Positions 30,496 to 37,734 of a DNA stretch of 61,363 nt are shown one piece after another. Origin of the DNA: Alphaproteobacteria bacterium. GTDB lineage: Bacteria; Pseudomonadota; Alphaproteobacteria; Micropepsales; Micropepsaceae. The notes beneath the pieces were generated by a model, which was given only the letters and a program-made list of their open reading frames with translations, was not told the origin of the DNA and made no database searches. The position numbers and the translations under genes are program-made. The stretch is taken from contig JAGOBA010000019.1 in NCBI GenBank assembly GCA_017983635.1, positions 1 to 61,363 of the forward strand, given 5' to 3'. The first letter of the stretch is position 1, and each line of letters opens with the position of its first letter.

Positions 30496-31361
30496 TTGTA
30501 GGCGAGGCACCAGCCGGGTGCCTTGAGGAAGCATTGGTCGTCGGGGAGGTCATCGCGGCGGTAGAGCCGGGTGACTTCGCTCCAGCGACCGGTGCTTAGC
30601 GCTTTGCTGAAGGCTTGTTCGGAGGTGTCGTCCCGGGCGCCGGCGCACGGGAAGATGGCGACGGGCGAGATCCACTTGGCGTGGAATTCGTCTCCGGAGC
30701 GTTCGATAAGGAAGACCGATCCCTGCATGGCGACTGTGCCGACACCCGGCTGGGTGAATCCTTTTGCGGTCGTGAGCGGCAAGATCAATCGGCCGCCGTC
30801 GGCAAGGCGGTCGAGCCAAGCGTCCGCAGGCCGGGTTGCACCGGCGTTGACGTAGATCACGTTGGCCTGATCGAAGGTAGCGGAGGCACCATCGCCTTGA
30901 ACGATCCGGACGTGCGGACGGTTCGCGAGGTTTGCCTTTGCGCGGGCGGCAAGCTCCGGATCGTATTCGATGCCGGTAATGCGGCCGGATCGACCGACCA
31001 GTTCGGCCATGATGGCGGTGTAGTAACCGGTGCCCGTTCCGATGTGAACGATATGTTCCCTTTCCGCCGGTTTGGCTTGCGCCAGGAGAAACGCGTGCAG
31101 TGTCGGCTGGCCATTGTTGAGGCCCCGCTCGGGCACAATGCCGACGAGATCGTTGGTGTAGAGGTGGGTTGGGTCCGTATTCGGGGTTAGCACGTAGTCG
31201 CCGATGCCGCGGAAGATGGGCCACGGGCCCGGGCCCAAGAAGTCTTCGCGAGGCACGCGCGCGAACGCGGTCTCGACCCGCCGATCGATCGCACCGGCGG
31301 CAGCCATGATGTTCTTGGCGTAGGCGGTGCGGACAATCCCCAATTGCCGATCAGCGGACAT
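30492..31361 (-). CDS. Protein-L-isoaspartate O-methyltransferase-like protein
   Basis: 289 residues from ATG 31361 (CCGGAG eight bases upstream). FARVPREDFLGPG, then QPTLHAFLLAQA and HIGTGTGYYTAIMAELVG (SAM motif I) are the PCMT blocks. Classical PCMT repairs isoaspartyl residues; this one has an extra C-terminal part of about 70 residues with a Cys-containing stretch (VAIFPCAGARDD and DDQCFLKAPGWC), so substrate may differ. Its stop overlaps the beta-propeller stop. It shares an upstream region with the divergent hicB gene. Confidence 0.8.
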   Translation of the reverse strand: MSADRQLGIVRTAYAKNIMAAAGAIDRRVETAFARVPREDFLGPGPWPIFRGIGDYVLTPNTDPTHLYTNDLVGIVPERGLNNGQPTLHAFLLAQAKPAEREHIVHIGTGTGYYTAIMAELVGRSGRITGIEYDPELAARAKANLANRPHVRIVQGDGASATFDQANVIYVNAGATRPADAWLDRLADGGRLILPLTTAKGFTQPGVGTVAMQGSVFLIERSGDEFHAKWISPVAIFPCAGARDDTSEQAFSKALSTGRWSEVTRLYRRDDLPDDQCFLKAPGWCLAYN

Positions 31362-31388
31362 TTGTGAGCTCCGGAGCACAGGTTATGA

Positions 31389-31430
31389 TGTGCGAAATGA
31401 CACACCTTGTCTTGTGTGTCAAATCGCACA
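31389..31430. promoter_or_regulatory. Large palindromic operator in front of hicB
   Basis: TGTGCGAAATGACACAC (31389-31405) and GTGTGTCAAATCGCACA (31414-31430) are inverted copies matching at 15 of 17 positions, separated by 8 bp. This sits 14 bp before the hicB start and about 28 bp from the divergent methyltransferase start. HicB C-terminal ribbon-helix-helix proteins repress their own promoters through such sites. Confidence 0.7.
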
Positions 31431-31444
31431 CGAGGAGGCCGGAG

Positions 31445-31963
31445 ATGGCGCGAAGGCTTTACCCCGCGGTTCTTGAGTATGGGGCGCGAAATACGTTCGC
31501 CGTCTGGCTCCCCGACTTTCCGGAATGCGTCGCCGGCGGGCACACGCGCGAGGAGGCGATCGAGAAGGCGGAACTTCTGGTCGCGCAGGCGGTGGACAAG
31601 CTGGCGGAGCGCGAGTCGGCCTTGCCGGATCCGACCCCCTTGGAGCGGATCGAGATGCCGAAGGGGGCGCGGTTCGTTGCGTTCTTCCTGATCGGCGTCG
31701 AGCCGCCCGATCCGTCGGAGCGGGTCAATGTCTATCTTCCGAAGAGCCTCATCGTCCGTGCGGACAAACGGGCGGCCGAGATGGGCATGAGCCGTTCGAG
31801 TTTTTTTGGCTTTGCCGTCAGCGCGGCCATCGGCTGGCGATCGCTGGGCGGAAGTTTGATGGGTCTCGAAGCGCCACGCTCGACGGCGAAGGTGTCGGAG
31901 AAGCCGCAGGGAAGGAATGTTCCACGCGAAGGCGCGAAGGACGCGAAGAAGAAAAGAGATTGA
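31445..31963 (+). CDS. HicB-like antitoxin/regulator without a HicA partner
   Basis: 172 residues from ATG 31445 (GAGGAGGCCGGAG upstream). Residues 1-65 are the HicB partial-RNase-H-like fold (AVWLPDFPECVAGGHTREEA and AIEKAELLVAQAV). Residues about 95-140 are a ribbon-helix-helix DNA-binding domain (VNVYLPKSLIVRADKRAAEM, then MSRSSFFGFAVS). The last 13 or so residues (PREGAKDAKKKRD) are encoded by a dispersed repeat that begins at 31923. No hicA toxin is on either side, so it is probably a solitary regulator or a remnant. The palindrome at 31389-31430 fits autoregulation. Confidence 0.78.
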   Translation: MARRLYPAVLEYGARNTFAVWLPDFPECVAGGHTREEAIEKAELLVAQAVDKLAERESALPDPTPLERIEMPKGARFVAFFLIGVEPPDPSERVNVYLPKSLIVRADKRAAEMGMSRSSFFGFAVSAAIGWRSLGGSLMGLEAPRSTAKVSEKPQGRNVPREGAKDAKKKRD

Positions 31964-32046
31964 ACCACCAAGAACACGAAGATCACCAAGACGCTCTGCC
32001 TAGCCGAAGCGCCGGTACTGCGCGCTAACGTGCTCTTGGTGGTTCA
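31923..32046. repeat. Large inverted repeat, unit 2 of 4
   Basis: Starts with CACGCGAAGGCGCGAAGGAC inside the hicB 3' end, then TTGAACCACCAAGAACACG, and ends GTGCTCTTGGTGGTTCA at 32030-32046. Only about 17 bp of the arms still pair. The left 70 bp are nearly identical to 44079-44150. It lies between convergent genes (hicB and a dehalogenase), so it may act as a bidirectional terminator. Confidence 0.65.
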
Positions 32047-32055
32047 CTTTCTTGC

Positions 32056-32769
32056 TCACATCGACTTGCGGTGCGCTTCGGCCATGGCGGCGAGGGTTGG
32101 GAACTCGAAGTTTAGTTTTGGCATGTGGTCGACGGCTTTGGTGGCGCCGGAGCCTTTGCCTTGGTCGGCGCGGCGGTTGATCCAGCAGCGGGCGATGTTG
32201 GCTCGTTCGGCGGGGGTGTGGTCGTGGTAGAGGCTTTGGGCAGTGTGGAGGAGTTCGCGTTTGTTTGAGCCGATCTCGTTCAGCTTCGCGATCAGATAGG
32301 CGAAGTTCTTCAGGTCCGGTTTGTAGCTGCCGATGTCTTCGGCGGTGCAAATGGCGTCGAACTCGACACGCAGAAGTCGGTTTGTGGCGGTGAAGTTTTG
32401 GCGGTCGACGTTCGAGAGGATCACGAGTTTGTAGTGACGCTTCAGGTAAGCGAGCGCCTCGACTGTGTCTGGGAACGGTGGCCACGTGCCGACGGAGAGG
32501 CCGAAGGCCTTGTCCATCGCGTCCGTCGATTTCAGGTTCCAGCGCGTCGCGAGTTTGGCGTGCACGCGGGCGAGGATGTCGCGATAGGGTAGCGTTGGCG
32601 TTTCGTGTTCCTGCTCAGGCTCGACAAGCCCAAACGCCGTGAGCGCGGTCTCGCGGTCGATGCGCGAGGTTGCGAGCAGCGGCTGGAGCGACGACCAGAG
32701 GCCGGTCTCCCAGTCGATCAGCGTGCCGTAGCAATCGAACGATAAGACTTTGAAGTCGGTGAGTTTCAT
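32056..32769 (-). CDS. Haloacid dehalogenase type II (HAD superfamily hydrolase)
   Basis: 237 residues from ATG 32767-32769. VLSFDCYGTLIDWETGLW carries the nucleophile Asp and the conserved type II DxYGT motif; VILSNVDRQNF is HAD motif II, GSYKPDLKNF has the motif III Lys and the C-terminal HDHTPAERANIARCWINRR the motif IV region. Type II enzymes hydrolyse L-2-haloacids or act as promiscuous phosphatases. The usual final Asp cluster reads LYHDH, acceptable for the family. It stands alone between a repeat and an unrelated divergent gene. Confidence 0.82.
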   Translation of the reverse strand: MKLTDFKVLSFDCYGTLIDWETGLWSSLQPLLATSRIDRETALTAFGLVEPEQEHETPTLPYRDILARVHAKLATRWNLKSTDAMDKAFGLSVGTWPPFPDTVEALAYLKRHYKLVILSNVDRQNFTATNRLLRVEFDAICTAEDIGSYKPDLKNFAYLIAKLNEIGSNKRELLHTAQSLYHDHTPAERANIARCWINRRADQGKGSGATKAVDHMPKLNFEFPTLAAMAEAHRKSM

Positions 32770-32944
32770 GGGTGGCCGTGTTTGGCACACTTATACCAAG
32801 CGAGCGGCGCTGCGGCAGGAAAGTTCCGGAGTCGGAAAGCCGGATCGCCGCTTCACTGTCAGCCAGTTGGTCACCAGTCCGTGACAGTCGAGGACGGATA
32901 GGCGTGGTAGGTTGGCGCGATAGCCAGGATCATTGGAGGTTGCC

Positions 32945-33274
32945 ATGGCGAAGTTCCTTGTACTCTACCGCGCGCCCGCGTCGGCGCAGGAGCAAATGTC
33001 GAAGGCCACGCCTGAGCAAGCGAAGGCCGGGATGGAGGCATGGATGGCGTGGGCGGGGCGTGCTGGCTCCGCAATCGCCGACATGGGATCGCCGACGCAG
33101 CTCTCGGCGTATCTGGGCGCGGGAAAGGCAGTGGGGGATCCGATCGGTGGGTACTCGATCGTGCAAGCTGACTCGCTCGCCGCTGCTCGAAAGGTGCTCG
33201 ACGGGCATCCGCACTTGTCGATGCCCGGCGCTGCCATCGAAGTGTTGGAGTTCTTGGCTTTGCCGGGCATGTAG
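32945..33274 (+). CDS. YCII-like protein
   Basis: 109 residues from ATG 32945, with GGAGG six bases upstream. Pattern MAKFLVLYRAPASAQEQM ... GMEAWMAWAGRAGSAIADMG ... GYSIVQADSLAAARKVLDGH ... AIEVLEFLALPGM is the YCII-related alpha/beta fold. It resembles the 25730 gene product in architecture but not closely in sequence. Monocistronic; role unknown. Confidence 0.75.
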   Translation: MAKFLVLYRAPASAQEQMSKATPEQAKAGMEAWMAWAGRAGSAIADMGSPTQLSAYLGAGKAVGDPIGGYSIVQADSLAAARKVLDGHPHLSMPGAAIEVLEFLALPGM

Positions 33275-33345
33275 GCGGCGGTGCGTTCTTAGCCCTCAGG
33301 CTCTCCCAACGGGGAAAGCACTTGCTAGAGTGGCTTGCTCCCCAC

Positions 33346-33615
33346 TCAAACAAAGATTTTGTAAGCGACCGTCTCGCCGTCCGGTCGCTTGAGGGCGAAT
33401 TCGGAGCCTTTGTCGTGCTCGTCGACGAGGGCTTCGAGGAGGCGGAGCGCATTGCGGATCACTTCGGCGTAGGAGGCAGCTTCGGTTTTGTCCTTGAGGC
33501 GCTGAAGGCGTTCCATCGCTTGCGGCGGCAGTTCGAGTTGCACGCGAGTGGTCGTGCGCTCGCCGGCTTCGGGCAGCATGCGATGGCCGAAGCCGTGTCC
33601 GTGGCGATGACGCAT
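33346..33615 (-). CDS. Ribbon-helix-helix (CopG-like) protein
   Basis: 89 residues. After a His/Arg-rich start (MRHRHGHGFGHRM), TTTRVQLELPPQAMERLQRL followed by SYAEVIRNALRLLEALVDEH is a ribbon-helix-helix domain. Its ATG overlaps the stop of the preceding membrane-protein gene (33615). The unusual His cluster could bind metal. Likely a DNA-binding regulator of its own operon; the AT-rich region 34030-34070 with repeated ATCAT is the probable promoter. Confidence 0.65.
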   Translation of the reverse strand: MRHRHGHGFGHRMLPEAGERTTTRVQLELPPQAMERLQRLKDKTEAASYAEVIRNALRLLEALVDEHDKGSEFALKRPDGETVAYKIFV

Positions 33616-33974
33616 CACGTGTTCTCCTTCGGCGGCTCGGTCGTGCCGGCCGGTTTGTTCTGCTCTGCCTGGTGCTTGCGATAGGCGTCGCGATAGTGCT
33701 GCCAGCGGCGACGGCGATATGCGGCGGCGGCGATACCAATTCCGCCGACGACGCCGAGCGTTGCTAGCGGGTAGAGGATCGCGGCGGTGACGGATGCGGC
33801 TGCTGCGGGCAAGATCAGGAGGGCTGCGCCGGGACCGCCGTGATGGCGCCGGCGCCAATGGCCGCGATGGTGCATGCGGTGCGCGCGGTAAGCCGCGCAG
33901 GGATGATCGGTGTCTTGCTTTGGGGCGTCGTCGAGCGGGAAGTCGTCACCGACGCCGACGTTGAGTTTGCTCAT
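33615..33974 (-). CDS. Small His-rich membrane protein
   Basis: 119 residues from ATG 33974. A His/Arg-rich stretch (RAHRMHHRGHWRRRHHGG) precedes one or two membrane segments (AALLILPAAAASVTAAILYP and LATLGVVGGIGIAAAAY) and a basic C-terminus. Family unknown. It overlaps the ribbon-helix-helix gene as ATGA, and both share His-rich stretches, which hints at a metal-linked pair; this is inference. Confidence 0.55.
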   Translation of the reverse strand: MSKLNVGVGDDFPLDDAPKQDTDHPCAAYRAHRMHHRGHWRRRHHGGPGAALLILPAAAASVTAAILYPLATLGVVGGIGIAAAAYRRRRWQHYRDAYRKHQAEQNKPAGTTEPPKENT

Positions 33975-34085
33975 GTCGTGGCTCCGTGTTGATGGGGCGA
34001 CGAGACATGTAAGCAGGTGGTGCTCCGAATTCAATCATATAATCATCAAAATATCATCATACCCTAAGGTATTGAAATTACGGGG

Positions 34086-34877
34086 TTAGTTGCCTTTGAA
34101 GGTTGGTTTTCGCTTCTCGAAGAAGGCGGAGACGGCCTCGCGGAAGTCTTCGCTGTGGGCGGCCAGCAGCCATTGGTCGGCGTCCATGTGCATGATCGCT
34201 TGGTCGAGCGCGCCGGCGACGCGGTTGATCGAGCGCTTGATCATTTGGACCGCGATCGGCGGGAGTGCAGCGTACTCCTCGGCCATCGCGCGGGCGGCGT
34301 CGTCGAGGCTTTCGCGCGGCACCACTTCGTCGAAGAAGCCCCAATTCAGAAGCGTCGGTGCGTCGAAGAATTTGCCGGACATGATCATACGCTTGGCGCG
34401 CGCGGGGCCGATCAGGTGGACGCAGACGGGAACCGCGTTCCACATCAGGTTGATGCCGATCTTCACCTCGCCATAGCCGACGCGGGCGTCATTCGCGCCG
34501 ATGCGGAAGTCGCAGGCGGTCGGGATGCAGGCGCCGCCGCCGGTCGCGATGCCTTGCACGGCGCAGATCGTGGGCTGATGGATTTCCTGCAGTGCGCGCA
34601 TCATTTGACCGCCGAGCTCCAGGCCGCGGCGGCGCATCAAGATCGACTGCGGGTCGCCTTGGAAGCGGTTCTGCGTGAGGTCGGCGCCGATCGAGAAGTC
34701 GCGGCCTTCGGCGCGGACGATGATCGCGCGGGTTTGTTCATCCTTGGCGAAGGCTTTGGCGATGCCTTCGATGTCTTCCATCATCTCGTTGGTGATGGCG
34801 TTGCGCTTGTCGGGGCGGTTGATGGTGACCGTGGCGATGTGACCGTCGCGGACGACGTCGATGAGGCCGGTGGGCAT
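34086..34877 (-). CDS. Enoyl-CoA hydratase/isomerase family protein
   Basis: 263 residues, crotonase fold. ATVTINRPDKRNAITNEMM, then AEGRDFSIGADL (oxyanion region) and CAVQGIATGGGACIPTACDF with the GGG loop are the family hallmarks. The first catalytic Glu position of true hydratases (usually A-x-E-x-x-G) reads GYGEVKIGINLMW here, so hydratase or related activity is plausible. It is divergent from an amidohydrolase gene at 34975, and the two may share a degradative pathway. Confidence 0.82.
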   Translation of the reverse strand: MPTGLIDVVRDGHIATVTINRPDKRNAITNEMMEDIEGIAKAFAKDEQTRAIIVRAEGRDFSIGADLTQNRFQGDPQSILMRRRGLELGGQMMRALQEIHQPTICAVQGIATGGGACIPTACDFRIGANDARVGYGEVKIGINLMWNAVPVCVHLIGPARAKRMIMSGKFFDAPTLLNWGFFDEVVPRESLDDAARAMAEEYAALPPIAVQMIKRSINRVAGALDQAIMHMDADQWLLAAHSEDFREAVSAFFEKRKPTFKGN

Positions 34878-34974
34878 GGGTTCTCGTTTCCGTTGCGGAG
34901 ATCAGCTTCCCTTGGGCGACGTTGACAGGTCAAGCGGCGGGGGTCACGCTTGTGAGAATCTTGAGAGGCCGCCG

Positions 34975-36084
34975 ATGTTCAAGAAACCGATCTCCGCCGA
35001 TTCGCACATCACCGAGCCGGCGAACTGCTATGTCGATTATATCGAGGCGAAGTATCGGGAGCGGGCGCCGAGGATGAAGCGGCTCGACCGCGTGGGCGAT
35101 GCATTCGTGATCGACGGGATGAGCCAGCCGGTGCCGATGGGGTTGGTCGCGGCGGCGGGCAAGGACCCTTCGCAGATTACGACGGACGGCGTCGCGTTCG
35201 AGGACCTTTGGCGCAGCGGATGGGACTCGAAGTTTCGTGTGGCCGATCAGGAGAAGGACGGCGTTGCCGCGGAGATCATCTATCCCACGGTCGGCATGCT
35301 GATCTGCAATCACCCAGACTTCGACTACAAGAAGGCGTGCTTCGAGGCCTATAACCGCTGGCTGCAGGCGTATTGCGCAGTGGCGCCGGAGCGGTTGTTC
35401 GGGATGGCGCAGGTGTCGATGCGCACACCGGCCGATGGGGTCGCGGAACTGAAAGCGGCGCATGCGATGGGGTTTAAGGGCATCATGATGCCCGGCGATC
35501 CTGCGGTCGAAGACTATGACAGCCCGGTCTACGATCCGGTGTGGGCGACGGCGGTTGAGCTTGGCCTGCCGCTGTCGTTTCATATCCTGACCGGGCGCTC
35601 GAGTGCGATCGACGCGAAGCCGCGTGGCCCGCGCATCAATGGCTTCTTGTCGATCATTCGCGGCTGTCAGGACATTATGGGGACGCTGATTTTCGGCGGC
35701 GTGTTCGACCGGCATCCAACGTTAAAGATCGTATGCGTGGAGGCCGATGCCGGCTGGGTGCCGCACTATATGTACCGGATGGATCACGCCTACAACCGGC
35801 ATCGCTACTGGATGAAAGCACCGCCCCTGCAGCGGCTGCCAAGCGAGTACTTCGCCGAACATATCTACGTCACGTTCCAGGACGACTGGGTCGCGTTCAA
35901 GACGAAGGACCTGTGCAACGTGCGCCGGCTGATGTGGGCGAACGATTTTCCGCACTCGGATTCGACCTGGCCGTGGTCGCAGCAGATGCTGGCCGAGCAC
36001 GCGAAGGGCTTGAGCGAACAAGAGAGGAACTGGATTTGCCACGACAACGTGGCTGAGCTCTATGGGCTTAAGCTCGCGGTCTGA
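34975..36084 (+). CDS. Amidohydrolase family protein (Amidohydro_2)
   Basis: 369 residues from ATG 34975, with GAGAGG nearby upstream. ISADSHITEPANCYVDYIE holds the D-x-H metal pair; GLPLSFHILTG the next His; RLMWANDFPHSDSTWPWSQ the final Asp. This is the ACMSD/decarboxylase-like branch of metal-dependent hydrolases frequently used on aromatic acids or in amide hydrolysis. A distinct substrate is not evident. The next gene follows after an AT-rich promoter, so it is a separate unit. Confidence 0.8.
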   Translation: MFKKPISADSHITEPANCYVDYIEAKYRERAPRMKRLDRVGDAFVIDGMSQPVPMGLVAAAGKDPSQITTDGVAFEDLWRSGWDSKFRVADQEKDGVAAEIIYPTVGMLICNHPDFDYKKACFEAYNRWLQAYCAVAPERLFGMAQVSMRTPADGVAELKAAHAMGFKGIMMPGDPAVEDYDSPVYDPVWATAVELGLPLSFHILTGRSSAIDAKPRGPRINGFLSIIRGCQDIMGTLIFGGVFDRHPTLKIVCVEADAGWVPHYMYRMDHAYNRHRYWMKAPPLQRLPSEYFAEHIYVTFQDDWVAFKTKDLCNVRRLMWANDFPHSDSTWPWSQQMLAEHAKGLSEQERNWICHDNVAELYGLKLAV

Positions 36085-36110
36085 ACACGGGTAATTGAGA
36101 AAGTAATCAC

Positions 36111-36138
36111 TTTACATATTTGGTCATTTCGATATATT
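36111..36138 (+). promoter_or_regulatory. AT-rich promoter of the questin-oxidase-like gene
   Basis: TTTACA (36111-36116) and TATATT (36133-36138) are 16 bp apart within about 60 strikingly AT-rich bases in a GC-rich context. A perfect AGGAGG ribosome site follows at 36153-36158. Confidence 0.5.
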
Positions 36139-36163
36139 GTGCTTTCATAAATAGGAGGCACCT

Positions 36164-37219
36164 ATGGCCGCGGCCAACTACCAGAGATTCGACGAGGCGC
36201 TTGAGCTGCTCACCGCGTTAGGCCCGGACCTCACGAACGGCATGACCAGCCACGTGCCGATGGTGGCTGAGGCGCTCTGCGCCATGGGGCATGGTGAGAC
36301 AGCGGTCGCCTGGGTCGCGCGCCATCGCCATACCGTTGTCCCGCGCACAGCGGTGTCGAAGCCTATCGCGGCGGATGGATGGCGGCAGGCTTTGGGACAG
36401 CATTGGCGCTTTGCCGACTGGAGCGCGCTCTTCTTGGAGGAGATCGCGCGCGACGGGTGGCTTGCGGTGTGCGACCGGTGGGTCGGGCGTCTGGCGCCGG
36501 GGTTTCCGGCGGCGGCGACGCACGGCGTGATCCGGGTTGGTCATGCGGCACGGGCGCTTGGCGTGGGTGAGACGCGGCTCAGGCTCCAGGAACTTGCCGA
36601 CGGTCTGGCGCTGTGGGCTTCGACCTATGTCGAGTTGCCGGCGACGCGGCGGCTGTCGGCGCGGCTTTCGCCGGCTGACGCGCTAGCGCGGGTGCCGCTG
36701 CTGCCGGAAGAGAAGCGCCAGAACGGCGGGGCGATCACGGTTGCGCTCGGCCAGTTGGTGCATGCGCCGGGCTTTGACGGGGTGCTCGATCTGATCGACG
36801 ACCGGCGTCCAGCGAGGGAGACCGCGTTGGAGGCGGCGGAAGCGTTCGCGCGCGTCGTGGCGGTGAACGTGCACACGCCGTTGACCGCGATCGTGTTCAC
36901 GCATGGCGTTACGGGCATGGGCGCCGCGCTTAATCTGCTGCCGCATGTTCGTGCCGAGACGGGGCGGACCCTTGTCGCCTATGCGTGGCAGAGCGGCGCG
37001 GCACTGATGTCGGCTTATGCGACGGCACCGTTCGATGGCGCAATGACAGTTGCTCAGCCGGCGACCGTCGATCGCGTTGCGCGCGCGGTCGCGCATGGCG
37101 ACGATCATGTGATCAAGTTGACGGAAGCCTGTCTTGCGTTGAATGCGGTACGTTCTTCGGCCGCTTTCCTGGCTGCCGTGGATCGCGTGGCGGCGCATCT
37201 GCCGGAGGATCGGTCATGA
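36164..37219 (+). CDS. Questin-oxidase-like protein (PF14027)
   Basis: 351 residues. NYQRFDEALELLTALGPDL at the start, then MTSHVPMVAEALCAMG and VAWVARHRH, and the C-terminal TAIVFTHGVTGMGAALNLLPH with a final block near HGDDHVIKLTEACLAL are the conserved parts of the questin oxidase-like family. Fungal members carry out a Baeyer-Villiger type oxidative ring opening in emodin/geodin pathways; the bacterial role is not known. Its stop overlaps the next gene as ATGA. Confidence 0.78.
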   Translation: MAAANYQRFDEALELLTALGPDLTNGMTSHVPMVAEALCAMGHGETAVAWVARHRHTVVPRTAVSKPIAADGWRQALGQHWRFADWSALFLEEIARDGWLAVCDRWVGRLAPGFPAAATHGVIRVGHAARALGVGETRLRLQELADGLALWASTYVELPATRRLSARLSPADALARVPLLPEEKRQNGGAITVALGQLVHAPGFDGVLDLIDDRRPARETALEAAEAFARVVAVNVHTPLTAIVFTHGVTGMGAALNLLPHVRAETGRTLVAYAWQSGAALMSAYATAPFDGAMTVAQPATVDRVARAVAHGDDHVIKLTEACLALNAVRSSAAFLAAVDRVAAHLPEDRS

Positions 37220-37734
37220 GGGACGCCACGTTGTTTCGCTTGGCCGGTCTTGCGGCGCTCGCGGCCGGCTTGATGCGGATCGGGTCGTCGTTTCTGACGT
37301 GGGATTCGACGGTGGCCTGGCAGGAGCTGCTCGCGACCGGAATCGATGTGCTTCTGCTGTTTGGGCTGATGGGGATCTATTTCGCGCACCGCGCCGCCTT
37401 GGGGTGGCTTGGGCTCGCAGCGTTCGTTGCGGCTGAGGCCGGCGTTGGCTCCATTATTGGGCCGGACACCACTGTCTTCGGTGTCGACACATATCAAGCT
37501 GGCGTTGTCGCAATTTCGGTCGGACTTGCGCTCTTGGCAATCGTGATGCTGATCCGGCGCGCGGGTTCGGCGGCGGCTGCGTTTTGCTGGATATCGTCGC
37601 TCATCGTCGGGTTAGCGGGTGGTGCGTTCGGCGAGCCAGCGTTTGGTTTTTTTCTTGGCGGGATTCTGTTCGGGCTTGGCTTTGTTGCGGGCGGCATCGC
37701 GACCATTGGGGCCGCGACGCCGCCGAACAAATGA
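37216..37734 (+). CDS. Small multi-span membrane protein
   Basis: 172 residues from ATG 37216, coupled by ATGA to the questin-oxidase-like gene. Five or six hydrophobic segments (LAGLAALAAGLMRIGSSFL; ATGIDVLLLFGLMGIYF; GWLGLAAFVAAEAG; VVAISVGLALLAIVMLI; GFFLGGILFGLGFVAGG). No family is recognised. Coupling to a putative oxidase suggests it may be a quinone-interacting or substrate transport partner; this is a guess from linkage only. Its stop abuts the M3 peptidase stop. Confidence 0.65.
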   Translation: MRDATLFRLAGLAALAAGLMRIGSSFLTWDSTVAWQELLATGIDVLLLFGLMGIYFAHRAALGWLGLAAFVAAEAGVGSIIGPDTTVFGVDTYQAGVVAISVGLALLAIVMLIRRAGSAAAAFCWISSLIVGLAGGAFGEPAFGFFLGGILFGLGFVAGGIATIGAATPPNK

